Source: Methanosarcina sp. UBA289
GTDB taxonomy: Archaea; Halobacteriota; Methanosarcinia; Methanosarcinales; Methanosarcinaceae
Assembly (NCBI GenBank): GCA_002496565.1
Contig: DAKJ01000018.1
Coordinates: 62,001-126,000, forward strand
DNA length: 64,000 nucleotides
Direction: 5' to 3'
The translations under genes and the position numbers were made by a program. Below, in pieces: positions 16,953 to 25,793 of this stretch. Within the stretch, counting starts at the first letter, position 1. The number at the start of each line of letters is the position of its first letter. The notes beneath the pieces are model-generated. The model saw only the letters and a program-made list of their open reading frames with translations, was not told where the DNA came from and did no database searches.

Positions 16953-18044
16953 TCAAAAATATTTGTTCTGGAGTTGCTTTTTCCTGAGCTTCCATCCTCC
17001 ATACAAACAAGTCAAGCTTCCTAATAATCCAAAACCTGGAATAAAGTTATTTTTGCTTGGTTTACCCCCATTGTCAGATTCAGACTCATTAATGCTTGAA
17101 TTGTTAGGTTCTTTTATGGTTTCTTCTTCAGGTACCAACATAAAAATAACCGGAAAATCAATTACATTTTGTTTACTTGCTTCTTCGTCAATGATCTGGT
17201 AGACCTCTTTAACTATAGTATTCTTTTCTTCTGAAGGCAAAGTTTCGTTAATTCCTATTTCTAGTCTTGTCCCCATCCCGTATGTTATTATCTGACCTCT
17301 TTCCATATATGGAGCGATTTTTTCATGGGACGCACCAGCAATCGTAGACAGTTTATTCGTCCACTCAATTATCTCATTTTGGTCTCTTAACAAAGGAATT
17401 TTCCCATAAGCTGCAATAGTTCTATGTGAGGGCATGGTCGGTTTTCGCTTCATTACTTCTTCAAGAGTATACACATCTGACTCAGAAAGATTCTCTGTAC
17501 TTTCTCCAAACCAGTACCAGCGATTTATGTCTTCCAGTGAAATTTCCTCCCTATAAGTTCCATACCCAAATTCTACTGGAATATCCTGTATACCCATCTC
17601 TTTTGCAGAATCATCTACTAGAGAGTATATCTCATTCATTAACGATTCATCAACATTGCCATACTTGAACAAAATTACAAAGTACCCCTTGGCATTAACC
17701 CCACATGACATTAACTCGCCATGAGGATACATGTATTTGGAAACAACTGTATCTTTTATTTCACTGCCAAGCTTTTCAAGGGTAGAATTCCAGTTTTCTT
17801 TTTGATTATTAGTTTCTAGTACAGGAAGTTTGCCATATCTGGTAATTACAGTGCTTCCTTGTGAGTATAGGCCAAAAAAGTAAGTATAATAGTCAAAATC
17901 TGCATTACTTACTTCTGAATTTTCAGAATAATTACCTTCTTGTGATAGCCACACTGAATTTTCAGCAGACGCAGGAAGCACTAAGACAACAAAAAAAAAC
18001 AGCAGTAACATTATTACTAAACCAGTTTCACATTTTTTAATCAT
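16953..18044 (-). CDS. Exported surface protein with duplicated domain and PGF-type C-terminal anchor
   Basis: A 363-residue protein. Residues 1-27 are a signal peptide (hydrophobic core, cleavage near PASA). Two homologous domains follow, at about 70-160 and 213-303. Each begins YGK(L/I)P(V/L)L, contains a MYPHGE or MERGQI turn, and ends in an acidic helix plus (I/F)PV. The C-terminus has IPGFGLLG, a hydrophobic stretch and basic residues (WKLRKK), the layout of PGF-CTERM sorting tails processed by archaeosortase. It probably sits on the cell surface. Several N-x-S/T sites could be glycosylated by the AglB enzymes encoded in this window. Function unknown. Confidence 0.75.
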   Translation of the reverse strand: MIKKCETGLVIMLLLFFFVVLVLPASAENSVWLSQEGNYSENSEVSNADFDYYTYFFGLYSQGSTVITRYGKLPVLETNNQKENWNSTLEKLGSEIKDTVVSKYMYPHGELMSCGVNAKGYFVILFKYGNVDESLMNEIYSLVDDSAKEMGIQDIPVEFGYGTYREEISLEDINRWYWFGESTENLSESDVYTLEEVMKRKPTMPSHRTIAAYGKIPLLRDQNEIIEWTNKLSTIAGASHEKIAPYMERGQIITYGMGTRLEIGINETLPSEEKNTIVKEVYQIIDEEASKQNVIDFPVIFMLVPEEETIKEPNNSSINESESDNGGKPSKNNFIPGFGLLGSLTCLYGGWKLRKKQLQNKYF

Positions 18045-18152
18045 ACAACTGCTCCTTGCTTAATTAACCAGAGAACAAAACAAATCCTAACTATTTAAAA
18101 CGAAAAATCCAGCCACTTCAAGCTTTTAAAGCTAAATGACAAATTCATGTGA

Positions 18153-18353
18153 TTAAGACGGCCTGCTGTAACAGTTTATTATATGCGTGATTAAGATTAT
18201 AATTAAATAAGGAATGAGAGATTCTACTAAAGATACAATAATTGTTGTTATAATAGTCAAAAAGTCAGGATTCATCAATTGGAAAGTATTAAATAAAAAA
18301 ACAATAGCAAAGCAAGCGATAAACAACTTTATTTTTCTTGATTTTTTTATCAT
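18153..18353 (-). CDS. Small membrane protein (66 residues)
   Basis: ATG at 18353 has GAGGTG about seven bases upstream. The basic start MIKKSRKIK is followed by two predicted membrane segments (LFIACFAIVFLFNTF and about residues 32-58, rich in Ile/Leu/Val). Not recognised. It lies just upstream of the duplicated-domain surface protein, on the same strand with a 108-base gap, so co-transcription is possible. Confidence 0.55.
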   Translation of the reverse strand: MIKKSRKIKLFIACFAIVFLFNTFQLMNPDFLTIITTIIVSLVESLIPYLIIILITHIINCYSRPS

Positions 18354-18610
18354 GATAATTCACACCTCTATTAATTCTAGTTTTGATAAAAACTGATAAT
18401 TCATTACTACATCCATAGTTTCTGTTTTAATTTAATCATCCTTTATAATAAAAATTTCCAAATATTTTTTACTGTAGAGGATTTCATGATAATTTATAAG
18501 CTTTGTATCAATTTTTGAAAAAAAATATTGAGAATTCTTTGCTTAAAGTTCTCAATAACTATCTCACAATTCGATATTTTGTTTTTATAATATCTTCGCT
18601 AAATATATAA
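18354..18610. other. Intergenic spacer
   Basis: Very AT-rich, no supportable feature beyond the ribosome binding site of the downstream minus-strand gene. Confidence 0.3.
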
Positions 18611-19378
18611 TTAGACCACTTCATAGGTACAATGGACATTTCCAAATTGGTCGCATGTTGATTTAACTGTAATATATTTATCCTGAATAATTACACCGAC
18701 ACCATTATATTCAAATCCCCAATGGAAATTTCCTTTGCCATAAATTTCGGATTTAGGAGTATTAGCATAATTATACCCACCTTCTTTCCAGTTACTAACC
18801 TGCCAAATACTTGCAGTACCTCTTGTGTACCATGAATCTATATAATAAGCCTTTACAGTAGCGGGATATACATTATACCCATAATACCCTTTTGCGTAGA
18901 TACTAAACAGTCTCAGACCATATATATCATAAAAACTTGCGGATGCTGTTTTTGTAGAAGTATACTGGAGAGGAACAGAGCTTATTACTTCAGTAGTGCT
19001 TTTAGTTACTGTTTTATCATTTGCTTCTTCCTCTGCGCCAGTGATGTAGAAATAACCTTCATTTGTAAACGTTATATTTGATCCATCTTCTAGTTTATAC
19101 GTCCTTAGATTATTTTTGTTTGAGATAGTGTTTTTCGGTACAAGATTACTTTCTGAAATTTTATCTTTATTTGCTTTACAATAATTCGCAATCACATCGT
19201 CTGTATGCAAATTTTTGGAATTAGAGTTTAGCGCATCTATTAAACCTTGCTCCACTTGAGAAGGTTTATCACTTATTTTCAAATTTTCTTGTGCATTTAC
19301 AGTTGATACAAACACCGTGAAAATAAGTAACATTGCCAAAAGAAAAGTTCCTATTCCTATATTTTTCTTCATTATCAT
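18611..19378 (-). CDS. Secreted protein of unknown function
   Basis: A 255-residue protein with a signal peptide of about 29 residues (KKNIGIGTFLLAMLLIFTVF, cleavage near VNAQ). A polar propeptide-like region follows. Residues about 135-255 form a Tyr/Gly/Trp-rich beta domain (YDIYGLRLFSIYAKGYYGYN, then WQVSNWKEGGYNY). Two Cys near the end (TCDQFGNVHCTY) could form a disulfide. The first ATG at 19378 follows AGGAG. Similar Tyr-rich secreted domains are found in Gram-positive bacteria and methanogens without known function. No anchor is visible, so it may be released. Confidence 0.65.
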   Translation of the reverse strand: MIMKKNIGIGTFLLAMLLIFTVFVSTVNAQENLKISDKPSQVEQGLIDALNSNSKNLHTDDVIANYCKANKDKISESNLVPKNTISNKNNLRTYKLEDGSNITFTNEGYFYITGAEEEANDKTVTKSTTEVISSVPLQYTSTKTASASFYDIYGLRLFSIYAKGYYGYNVYPATVKAYYIDSWYTRGTASIWQVSNWKEGGYNYANTPKSEIYGKGNFHWGFEYNGVGVIIQDKYITVKSTCDQFGNVHCTYEVV

Positions 19379-19842
19379 TTGTCTAACTCCTGTTTTGTTT
19401 CGCAGGAGGCAGGATCAGTTAAGCTAAGACTTAAATATACGCAAAGCTAACATAATCATGCCTCATAGGGCGCATTTTATGGAGTTCGGATGGCACTGAA
19501 AAACTACATTTAAACTCCATAAACTCCTTGTTATTAGATCTTTATAAGTTTTATTTGTAAAGTATTAAAATATGCTATTTTCATACTTATTTGAGTATAC
19601 AACTATTTTCTGATCTTTGATTGTTCGAAGATTTGCACAGAAAAAAATATATATGAGCAGATTGCCGCAAGTAAATTCCGAGCTTATCAATAAAAATTGA
19701 ACATTTCTTTATTTAGGAGTCGGTTCCGTTGCAAAAACTTCAGAATAAGCATGTAAATCTGTAAGTAATGAATCAAAATCAAAATATTCAAGGAAAATGT
19801 ATCAATATTACAGAATTATTCTTACAGAACTATTCCAAATAA

Positions 19843-20016
19843 TTGATTAATGTATTTGACTTTAGTAAAATTAGAGTAAGAGCGCACACAGGAAATAAAG
19901 AAAAGACCCTGATTAAGAAGAACTGCAAGAATTGCAATCAACCTTTCTATGCTGATAATCCCAGGAAAGAAACTTGTAGTTCGAAATGTAGAAGCGCTTT
20001 TTCAAGACGAAATTAA
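19843..20016 (+). CDS. Possible small zinc-finger protein or fragment
   Basis: An open frame of 57 codons from a TTG reads, near its end, CKNCNQPFYADNPRKETC then SSKCRSAF, a C-x2-C...C-x3-C treble-clef-like finger followed by basic residues. There is no ribosome binding site or ATG, so it could be the tail of a lost gene. The metal motif is the reason to record it. Confidence 0.35.
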   Translation: MINVFDFSKIRVRAHTGNKEKTLIKKNCKNCNQPFYADNPRKETCSSKCRSAFSRRN

Positions 20017-20021
20017 CAAGT

Positions 20022-20180
20022 TCAGTGAAACAAGCTTTGTATTTGATTTTTGAGAAAGCGCCAGACATAAGGAGATATTAAAGCAGCAAATACAAGAAGC
20101 AAAGCAAAAACAGTTATTAAATTATTGTCATTTAACCATTGGAAAAAACCTGTAACATGTTCGTTAAAACCGGGACATCG
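20022..20180 (-). pseudogene. Possible remnant of a small membrane protein
   Basis: A minus-strand frame with no start codon reads FFQWLNDNNLITVFALLLVF and continues AALISPYVWRFLKNQIQSL to TGA at 20022-20024. It has one clear membrane helix flanked by polar residues. Just upstream in another frame is an ATG followed by nine codons (MTTYLTMSRF), so a one-base frameshift may have broken it. Confidence 0.25.
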
Positions 20181-20423
20181 TTAAATAGGTTGTCATGTTC
20201 TTGGCGCTTTTGCTCTTTTAATTTTAATAGCCTGCTTAAAGTGTGCTTTTCTAAATTCGGCTATTCTACATGTTATAGGAATATATCATATATATGACCG
20301 ATTACTCTAATTAAACGCAAAAAAAGTATGAGAAACGCATAGGCACTTTTTATATATGTTCTGTTAGCGTTTTTACTCACTCAAAAAGTATGTGAAAATA
20401 CGATTTTATTGTTTTTTAAACCT

Positions 20424-20451
20424 AAAAAAGAAACCAGATTAATCTGGTTTC
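20424..20451 (-). terminator. Terminator of the oxidoreductase operon
   Basis: The perfect palindrome at 20430-20451 (GAAACCAGATT and its complement) forms an 11-bp stem overlapping the stop codon of the minus-strand gene, and is followed on that strand by TTTTTTAGG. This is a classic hairpin plus T-run end. Confidence 0.75.
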
Positions 20452-21859
20452 ATTGTTCTTTCAAATACTCGTCAATTGCTTTTGCAGCTTTTTTGCCTGC
20501 GCCCATTGCGCTGATCACGGTTGCTGCGCCTGTAACCACGTCTCCACCTGCAAAGACTCCACACTTGGAGGTTGCACCGGTTTCTTCATCTGCAACGACA
20601 GTGCCCCTTTTATTCTGATCAAGGCCTTCCGAGCCTTTGAAGATCATGGGGTTAGGAGATGTGCCGATTGCGATAACCACAACGTCGGCAGGGATTGTGA
20701 ATTCCGAACCTTCTACAGGGACAGGGCTTCTTCTGCCGGATTTGTCAGGTTCACCGAGTTCCATTTTAATGCATTCGACTGCAGTAGCATTGAACTTTTC
20801 GTCGCCGAGGATGCGGACAGGGTTTGTAAGAAGCCTGAAAGTTATGCCTTCTTCTTTAGCGTGCTCGATTTCTTCCCTTCTGGCTGGCATCTCGTCTTCC
20901 CCACGGCGGTAGACTATACTGACTTCTTCAGCACCAAGGCGAAGAGCTGAGCGAGCGGCATCCATTGCCACATTTCCGCCTCCGACCACGACAACATGCT
21001 TTCCCAGCCTGACTCTGGTATCATATTCAGGGTCATAGGCTTTCATGAGGTTTACACGGGTCAAGAACTCATTTGCGGAGTATACGCCGTTGAAGTTTTC
21101 GCCTGGGATTCCCATAAAGCTCGGTAGACCTGCGCCCGTGCCCAGGAAGACAGCATCGAATTCGTCACAGAGATCGTCCAAGGTCTTGATCCTGCCGATT
21201 ATGTAATTGGGCTTGAACTCCACTCCGAGCTGCTTAATGTATTCGACTTCCTGCCGAACAGTTTCTTTTGGCAGCCTGAACTCAGGAATGCCGTAACTCA
21301 GCACTCCTCCGGCCTTGTGGAGGGATTCAAAAACAGTTACTTTGTGACCCAGCTTTGCAAGATCTGCTGCGGCAGTGAGACCCGCAGGCCCAGAACCTAC
21401 AACGGCTACTTTCTTTCCTGAAGGCTCCGGAATTTCAGGAACCTTTACTCCCTGCTGGCGCTCATAATCAGCGCAGAAACGTTCGAGTCTTCCGATAGCA
21501 ACTGGCTGTCCTTTCTTTCCGAGTACGCAGAGAGATTCGCACTGAGTCTCCTGGGGACATACACGGCCGCAGATGGCAGGAAGGGCGTTTGTGCCTTTAA
21601 TTTTCTCTATTGCTCCTGCAAAGTCTTCCTCGCATACAAGCTTGATAAAGCCTGGAATATCTACGTTCACAGGGCAGCCTTCAACACATTTTGGTTCCTT
21701 GCAGGAGAGACAGCGGGAAGCTTCGACAAGAGCATCTTCTTTCGTGTAACCGAGAGCTACCTCATAAAAGTTCTTTCTGCGCTCTTCCGCAGGCTGTTCT
21801 GGCATCGGGGTCCTTTCTTTCTTTGCTTTTGCGGTTTTTTCTCCATTTAATTCTTGCAT
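20450..21859 (-). CDS. GltD-like NADPH oxidoreductase large subunit (NfnB/sulfide dehydrogenase type)
   Basis: A 469-residue flavoprotein. Residues about 40-130 hold an N-terminal [4Fe-4S] domain (CLSCKEPKCVEGCPVN, then ICGRVCPQETQCESLC). An FAD Rossmann motif follows (VAVVGSGPAGLTAAADLAKLG), then an NADPH site (VVVVGGGNVAMDAARSALRLG) and a C-terminal FAD motif (GVFAGGDVVTGAATVISAMG). It is often annotated as the small chain of glutamate synthase, but no large chain is nearby. Paired with the FNR-like gene upstream, it matches NfnAB and the Pyrococcus sulfide dehydrogenase/ferredoxin:NADP oxidoreductase, which move electrons between NADPH, NADH and ferredoxin. It starts 17 bases after the partner gene. 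Confidence 0.88.
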   Translation of the reverse strand: MQELNGEKTAKAKKERTPMPEQPAEERRKNFYEVALGYTKEDALVEASRCLSCKEPKCVEGCPVNVDIPGFIKLVCEEDFAGAIEKIKGTNALPAICGRVCPQETQCESLCVLGKKGQPVAIGRLERFCADYERQQGVKVPEIPEPSGKKVAVVGSGPAGLTAAADLAKLGHKVTVFESLHKAGGVLSYGIPEFRLPKETVRQEVEYIKQLGVEFKPNYIIGRIKTLDDLCDEFDAVFLGTGAGLPSFMGIPGENFNGVYSANEFLTRVNLMKAYDPEYDTRVRLGKHVVVVGGGNVAMDAARSALRLGAEEVSIVYRRGEDEMPARREEIEHAKEEGITFRLLTNPVRILGDEKFNATAVECIKMELGEPDKSGRRSPVPVEGSEFTIPADVVVIAIGTSPNPMIFKGSEGLDQNKRGTVVADEETGATSKCGVFAGGDVVTGAATVISAMGAGKKAAKAIDEYLKEQ

Positions 21860-21876
21860 TTTTCATCCCCTCCTTA

Positions 21877-22722
21877 TCAGTGTAGTCCGCACCTGCATTT
21901 CTCTTCGTATTTTTCCACAGCTTTTGCCTCTTCGCCGCGGTACATTGCAAGCCTGTTCATAAGTTCAACAAAATCGACTTTCCGTGCATCAAATTCAGGC
22001 CCGTCAACGCAGGTAAATCTGGTTTTTCCGTCAACTGTAACCCTGCAGCCGCCGCACATACCTGTCCCGTCTACCATAATAGAGTTGAGGCTGACCAGAA
22101 TTTCAACATCATAAGGAGAAGCTACTCCTGCTCCTACTTTCATCATTATCGGAGGCCCAATGATCACGACTCTTGCAACCTCTTCACCACTGTCCAGAAT
22201 CTGTTTCATTATGTCGGTCACAAACCCATGGTGCCCTTTTGAGCCGTCATCGGTTGCAATATACAGTTCGGAGCTGGCATCTTTCATTTCATCTTCGAGG
22301 ATAAGAAGATCCTTGTTTCGGGCACCTATAATGGAAATTACCTTGTTGCCAGCTTCGCTATACGCCTTTGCCAGGGGATAAGCCGGGGCAACTCCTACCC
22401 CTCCTCCTACAAGGATAACAGTACCGAGTTTCCTTACATCGGCAGGGGTGCCAAGAGGCCCGACGAAGTCTTCCAGAAACTCACCTGCAGAAAACTTTGC
22501 AAGCTGTTTTGTAGTCTTGCCCATCTCCTGAAATATTATATTTACTGTGCCCTCGCCTTTGTCAAAATCAGCAATAGTAAGGGGGATCCTTTCCCCCTTT
22601 TCATCAATTCTGAGGATTATGAACTGTCCGGCTTTTGCAGCCTTTGCCACGTCAGGGGCGTCTATTACCATCCTGTGCACTGACGGAGCGATTTCTTCCT
22701 TTTTCAGTATTTTATATGCCAT
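21877..22722 (-). CDS. FNR-like FAD/[2Fe-2S] subunit (NfnA/sulfide dehydrogenase type)
   Basis: A 281-residue protein of the ferredoxin-NADP reductase superfamily, close to PyrK. It has an FAD-binding barrel (GQFIILRIDEKGERIPLTI), an NAD(P) domain (VILVGGGVGVAPAYPLAKAY), and a C-terminal [2Fe-2S] loop (MCGGCRVTVDGKTRFTCVDG). It is the first gene of a two-gene operon with a TATA box upstream and a terminator behind the second gene. With its partner it forms a cytosolic electron-bifurcating or transhydrogenase-type complex. The actual donors and acceptors in this organism are inferred. The final residues CRCGLH are Cys-rich. Confidence 0.88.
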   Translation of the reverse strand: MAYKILKKEEIAPSVHRMVIDAPDVAKAAKAGQFIILRIDEKGERIPLTIADFDKGEGTVNIIFQEMGKTTKQLAKFSAGEFLEDFVGPLGTPADVRKLGTVILVGGGVGVAPAYPLAKAYSEAGNKVISIIGARNKDLLILEDEMKDASSELYIATDDGSKGHHGFVTDIMKQILDSGEEVARVVIIGPPIMMKVGAGVASPYDVEILVSLNSIMVDGTGMCGGCRVTVDGKTRFTCVDGPEFDARKVDFVELMNRLAMYRGEEAKAVEKYEEKCRCGLH

Positions 22723-22858
22723 GAGATCACATTTTCCTGGGTAAAAGCGATTTTTTTAGAGTAAATGAATAGATAAATTTTGATATCGCGGATCTCCTCG
22801 CGGATTTTTTCTTAGACCCGAGCTTTTCCGCCTGGACGTTCTCCTTTACTGATTAATG

Positions 22859-22868
22859 GGATATATAA
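22859..22868 (-). promoter_or_regulatory. TATA box for the oxidoreductase operon
   Basis: On the minus strand GATTATATAT stands about 140 bases upstream of the first ATG. Initiation about 25 bases downstream would leave a leader of about 110 bases that contains the short inverted repeat CGCG-GATCTCCT-CGCG. Confidence 0.5.
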
Positions 22869-23129
22869 TCTCCCAAATAATTTTAGTTATTTTGTCTGTC
22901 TGGATCATTTTTTATTGAATTGTAAGTGCCCTTTTTGCCAATACTTCCTTTTAAAAGAGTCTGAGTATTCTTCAACTTTTTGGCCATTGTTGCAATAATT
23001 TAATAAATCTAGTGGGTATAATAAATTAAGGGGTAATCCCTGAACAGATTATATCAGGAAATTGATTGGCGGAGAGGAGGGATAAAGTAAACTCAGTGCA
23101 AACTATATCCAGATAGACAACCGAATTTT

Positions 23130-23240
23130 ATGGCCGTATTTGAACTTGAAAATTTAAAAGCTTTGCCTGAAAGAGAAATTTGTCCGCTGTGTTGCTATAA
23201 AAAGCTCAATGGCTGTGAAATCTGGATGATTTCGTTCTGA
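23130..23240 (+). CDS. Possible 36-residue zinc-binding microprotein
   Basis: ATG at 23130 opens a short frame with an acidic N-terminal helix (MAVFELENLKALPEREI) and four Cys (CPLCCYKKLNGC) that could bind one metal. There is no good ribosome binding site directly upstream. It is the first of three very small frames in a row on the same strand. Evidence is limited to composition and the Cys pattern. Confidence 0.35.
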   Translation: MAVFELENLKALPEREICPLCCYKKLNGCEIWMISF

Positions 23241-23295
23241 CAGGCAGAAAAGGAAATACAAGCGAGAAATTTATACATATACGGGGGTTAATCAA

Positions 23296-23436
23296 ATGCC
23301 TGAAGAAAAAAGAGAAGGTACAAAGGGAGAAAAGTTAGAGGAAAAGAAAGGGGAAGAAGTAGCCGACGTCGATCCTATTCATCCTACCGAAGCACGGGGT
23401 GGCAAGAAGAGATCGCTCCTTGACACCTGCAAATAA
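23296..23436 (+). CDS. Small charged protein (46 residues)
   Basis: ATG at 23296 follows GGGGGTTA at good spacing. The protein is Lys/Glu-rich and unstructured in its first half, followed by VADVDPIHPTEARGGKKRSL and a terminal DTCK. I do not recognise it. A clear ribosome binding site and the proline/histidine-rich conserved-looking core argue that it is real. Confidence 0.55.
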   Translation: MPEEKREGTKGEKLEEKKGEEVADVDPIHPTEARGGKKRSLLDTCK

Positions 23437-23512
23437 TTTCACTTATTTTTACTTTTTTGCCGGGATAAATTAAAAAACGGAACGATCAAATGAGCTATAG
23501 AAGGGATTGCTT

Positions 23513-23650
23513 ATGGTACAGAAAACTGAGACTAAGTCTCCGGGCCCGATGGGAAAAGAGGTCAAGACAATGAAGAAACCTCTCATAAGCTGTGATAAAT
23601 ACGATGAAGAAGAACGAAAGGCCCTTTATGGAGAAGAAAAAGAGTCTTGA
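23513..23650 (+). CDS. Small charged protein (45 residues)
   Basis: ATG at 23513 follows AGAAGGGA. The sequence has a basic, flexible start (KSPGPMGKEVKTMKKPLI) then SCDKYDEEERKALYGEEKE. Not recognised. It lies 76 bases after the preceding small gene, on the same strand, and is followed by a hairpin, so the two may form one transcript. Confidence 0.55.
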   Translation: MVQKTETKSPGPMGKEVKTMKKPLISCDKYDEEERKALYGEEKES

Positions 23651-23696
23651 ACACTTTTTAAGTCAGGAAAGGAAGAACAAAGGAAAAATTCCAGAT

Positions 23697-23718
23697 AAAG
23701 GTTCTTTATTGAACCTTT
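23697..23718 (+). terminator. Stem-loop after the small-protein genes
   Basis: AAAGGTTC and GAACCTTT form a perfect 8-bp stem with a TTTATT loop, 46 bases after the last small gene, followed by a pyrimidine-rich tract (GCGCCCTTTTCCTTCC). It is probably a transcript end. Confidence 0.5.
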
Positions 23719-24411
23719 GCGCCCTTTTCCTTCCACTTTAAGCATTTATTTCTTTTAGCTCACTGTTCTCCTCTTTGTTTTCTTGATCCTTTACCCTGCT
23801 TTATCTACCAGATTCCATTGTCCTACTTTTTTCTAGGTTCCTTAATTTTAGTTCTCGTTTGCTGGAAAACAGCTATTGCACCTGTGATGGTACTTCTCCT
23901 ACATATAAGGATCAGAGAACAGTTTCAAAGCGCCTGAAAGCGCCAACTGAAAGCCTGTACTTAACTGAAAATATCAATGTAACTAAAAGCACAATATAAA
24001 TGAAAACATGGATAACTGAAACATAATGTAAAATAACTGAAACATAATGTAAACGAAAACGCAGGTGTAACTGGTATCTTCGAAAAGATATACCAGCAAT
24101 CAGTAATAATCTCTTTTAAAAGAATACTATACCTGCCATGCAGGGGATGAGTAGATTCAATGTTTTCCTGTGCAAAGATTATTTAATGACTTTCATTATA
24201 TATTGCTCTAATCCTGTGCTTTCAGCGTATCTGCACCCCTCTTTATCTAGAACTTAATCTGTTATAGGATGAATTTAGTTGACTATAGGATCCAAGTTAT
24301 TATAGAACTAATAATCTGCTATGAATTTAATCAATATAGAATCTAATAAAATCTGTATACCTTCAATTTGATTATTAAGATGGCATCCATTTTAACCAAT
24401 ATCTAAAGGAG
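23719..24411. repeat. Intergenic spacer with a tandem direct repeat
   Basis: This spacer precedes the glycan cluster. ATAACTGAAACATAATGTAAA is repeated back to back at 24012-24032 and 24033-24053, with looser related copies just upstream. No gene is supported. The strong ribosome binding site AAAGGAG at the end belongs to manC. Confidence 0.55.
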
Positions 24412-25788
24412 ATGACAGGTATAAAATCAATAATTCTTGCAGGCGGCTCAGGAACACGACTCTGGCCTCTCAGCCGAGAAATGTATCCCAAGCAATTTTT
24501 AAAGTTTGGAAGTACGTCTCTTTTTCAGGAAACCGTCCTTCGGTGCCTTGAAGTATCTGATATTTCCGAAGTTTTTGTTGTAACGAATGAAGCTCAGAAA
24601 TTTTTCGTAATCGGGCAGATTGAGGAAATAGGGTACTCAATCCCTCGAGAGAATGTATTAATTGAGCCCGAAGGCAAGAATACTCTCCCTGCAATCTTCT
24701 TCGGAATGAAAGAAATTGAAAAAAAATATGGGCACTCTGTAGTTGGAATCTTTTCTTCGGATCATGTCCTTGATAAAGGTGCAATGCAGACAATTGCTTC
24801 GGCTGAAGAGCTTGCTTCGGATTATCTGGTTACTTTCGGGGTTGTTCCTAATTTTCCTCATACAGGATATGGTTATATTAAAACCTCAGAAGCCTGCGGG
24901 CCAGGTTACAAGGTTTCGGAATTCAGAGAAAAGCCGGATTTGGAAACCGCAGAGAAATATATTCAGGAAGGCTGCCTCTGGAACAGCGGGATGTTCCTTT
25001 TCGACACAGCACTTTTCTTTGAAGAAGTTAAAAAACACGCACCGCCTGTTTTCACCTGCTTTGAAAACGGGAAGGATATCAATGAGGTTTATGCATCTGT
25101 GGACAGGGTTTCCATTGATTATGGAATAATGGAAAAATCCGATAAGGTCGCAGTTGTAAAACTTGAGCAGAAATGGAGCGACCTGGGAAACTTTGCGGCA
25201 ATTTATGACGAGTTTGAAAAGGATCCTGTAGGAAACGTAATCCATGAATGTGATCCTTTGCTGCTCAACTCCGATGGAAATCTCGTATATTCGAGTTGTG
25301 GTAAGCTTGTTTCACTCATTGATATAAAGGACATGGTTATTGTCGATACCAGTGATGCTCTGTTAGTCTGCCCTAAATCCAGCAGTCAGAAGGTAAAGGA
25401 GATTGTCTCAGCTCTTAAAGACAGAAACGATGAAAGAGCATACATAGGACAAACCGTCTATAGGCCCTGGGGTTCGTATACCTTACTTGAAGTATCTCCA
25501 AAGCATAAGATCAAAAATATCACAGTACATCCCGCCCATAAATTGAGCCTCCAATTGCATTACCATCGCAGTGAGCACTGGGTGATTGTTAAAGGTATGG
25601 CCTGCGTGGAAGTAAGCGGACAGCAGTTCTTCCTGAGACCGGGAGAGAGTACTTTTATCAGTGCAGGAGAAAAACACAGATTGTCCAATCCCGGAAAAAT
25701 CCCGCTTGAGATTATTGAAGTGCAGTTAGGGGAGCTTGTAGACGAAGCGGATATTGTCAGGTTTGACGATGTCTATGGGAGGAGCTGA
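24412..25788 (+). CDS. manC: Mannose-1-phosphate guanylyltransferase / mannose-6-phosphate isomerase
   Basis: A 458-residue type II bifunctional enzyme. Residues about 1-330 form the nucleotidyltransferase domain with the signature LAGGSGTRLWPLSREMYPKQF, the FSSDHV metal region and FREKPD. Residues about 345-458 form a cupin phosphomannose isomerase domain (YRPWGSYTLLEV, then LSLQLHYHRSEHWVIVKGMA). It makes GDP-mannose for surface glycans. ATG follows AAAGGAG. The next gene starts 5 bases after its stop. First gene of the sugar-nucleotide operon. Confidence 0.95.
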   Translation: MTGIKSIILAGGSGTRLWPLSREMYPKQFLKFGSTSLFQETVLRCLEVSDISEVFVVTNEAQKFFVIGQIEEIGYSIPRENVLIEPEGKNTLPAIFFGMKEIEKKYGHSVVGIFSSDHVLDKGAMQTIASAEELASDYLVTFGVVPNFPHTGYGYIKTSEACGPGYKVSEFREKPDLETAEKYIQEGCLWNSGMFLFDTALFFEEVKKHAPPVFTCFENGKDINEVYASVDRVSIDYGIMEKSDKVAVVKLEQKWSDLGNFAAIYDEFEKDPVGNVIHECDPLLLNSDGNLVYSSCGKLVSLIDIKDMVIVDTSDALLVCPKSSSQKVKEIVSALKDRNDERAYIGQTVYRPWGSYTLLEVSPKHKIKNITVHPAHKLSLQLHYHRSEHWVIVKGMACVEVSGQQFFLRPGESTFISAGEKHRLSNPGKIPLEIIEVQLGELVDEADIVRFDDVYGRS

Positions 25789-25793
25789 GAAGT

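Noticed and set aside
20450..21859. Annotation as glutamate synthase small chain
   Set aside because: There is no large glutamate synthase subunit nearby, and the partner gene is an FNR-like [2Fe-2S] protein, so the NfnAB/sulfide-dehydrogenase type fits better.
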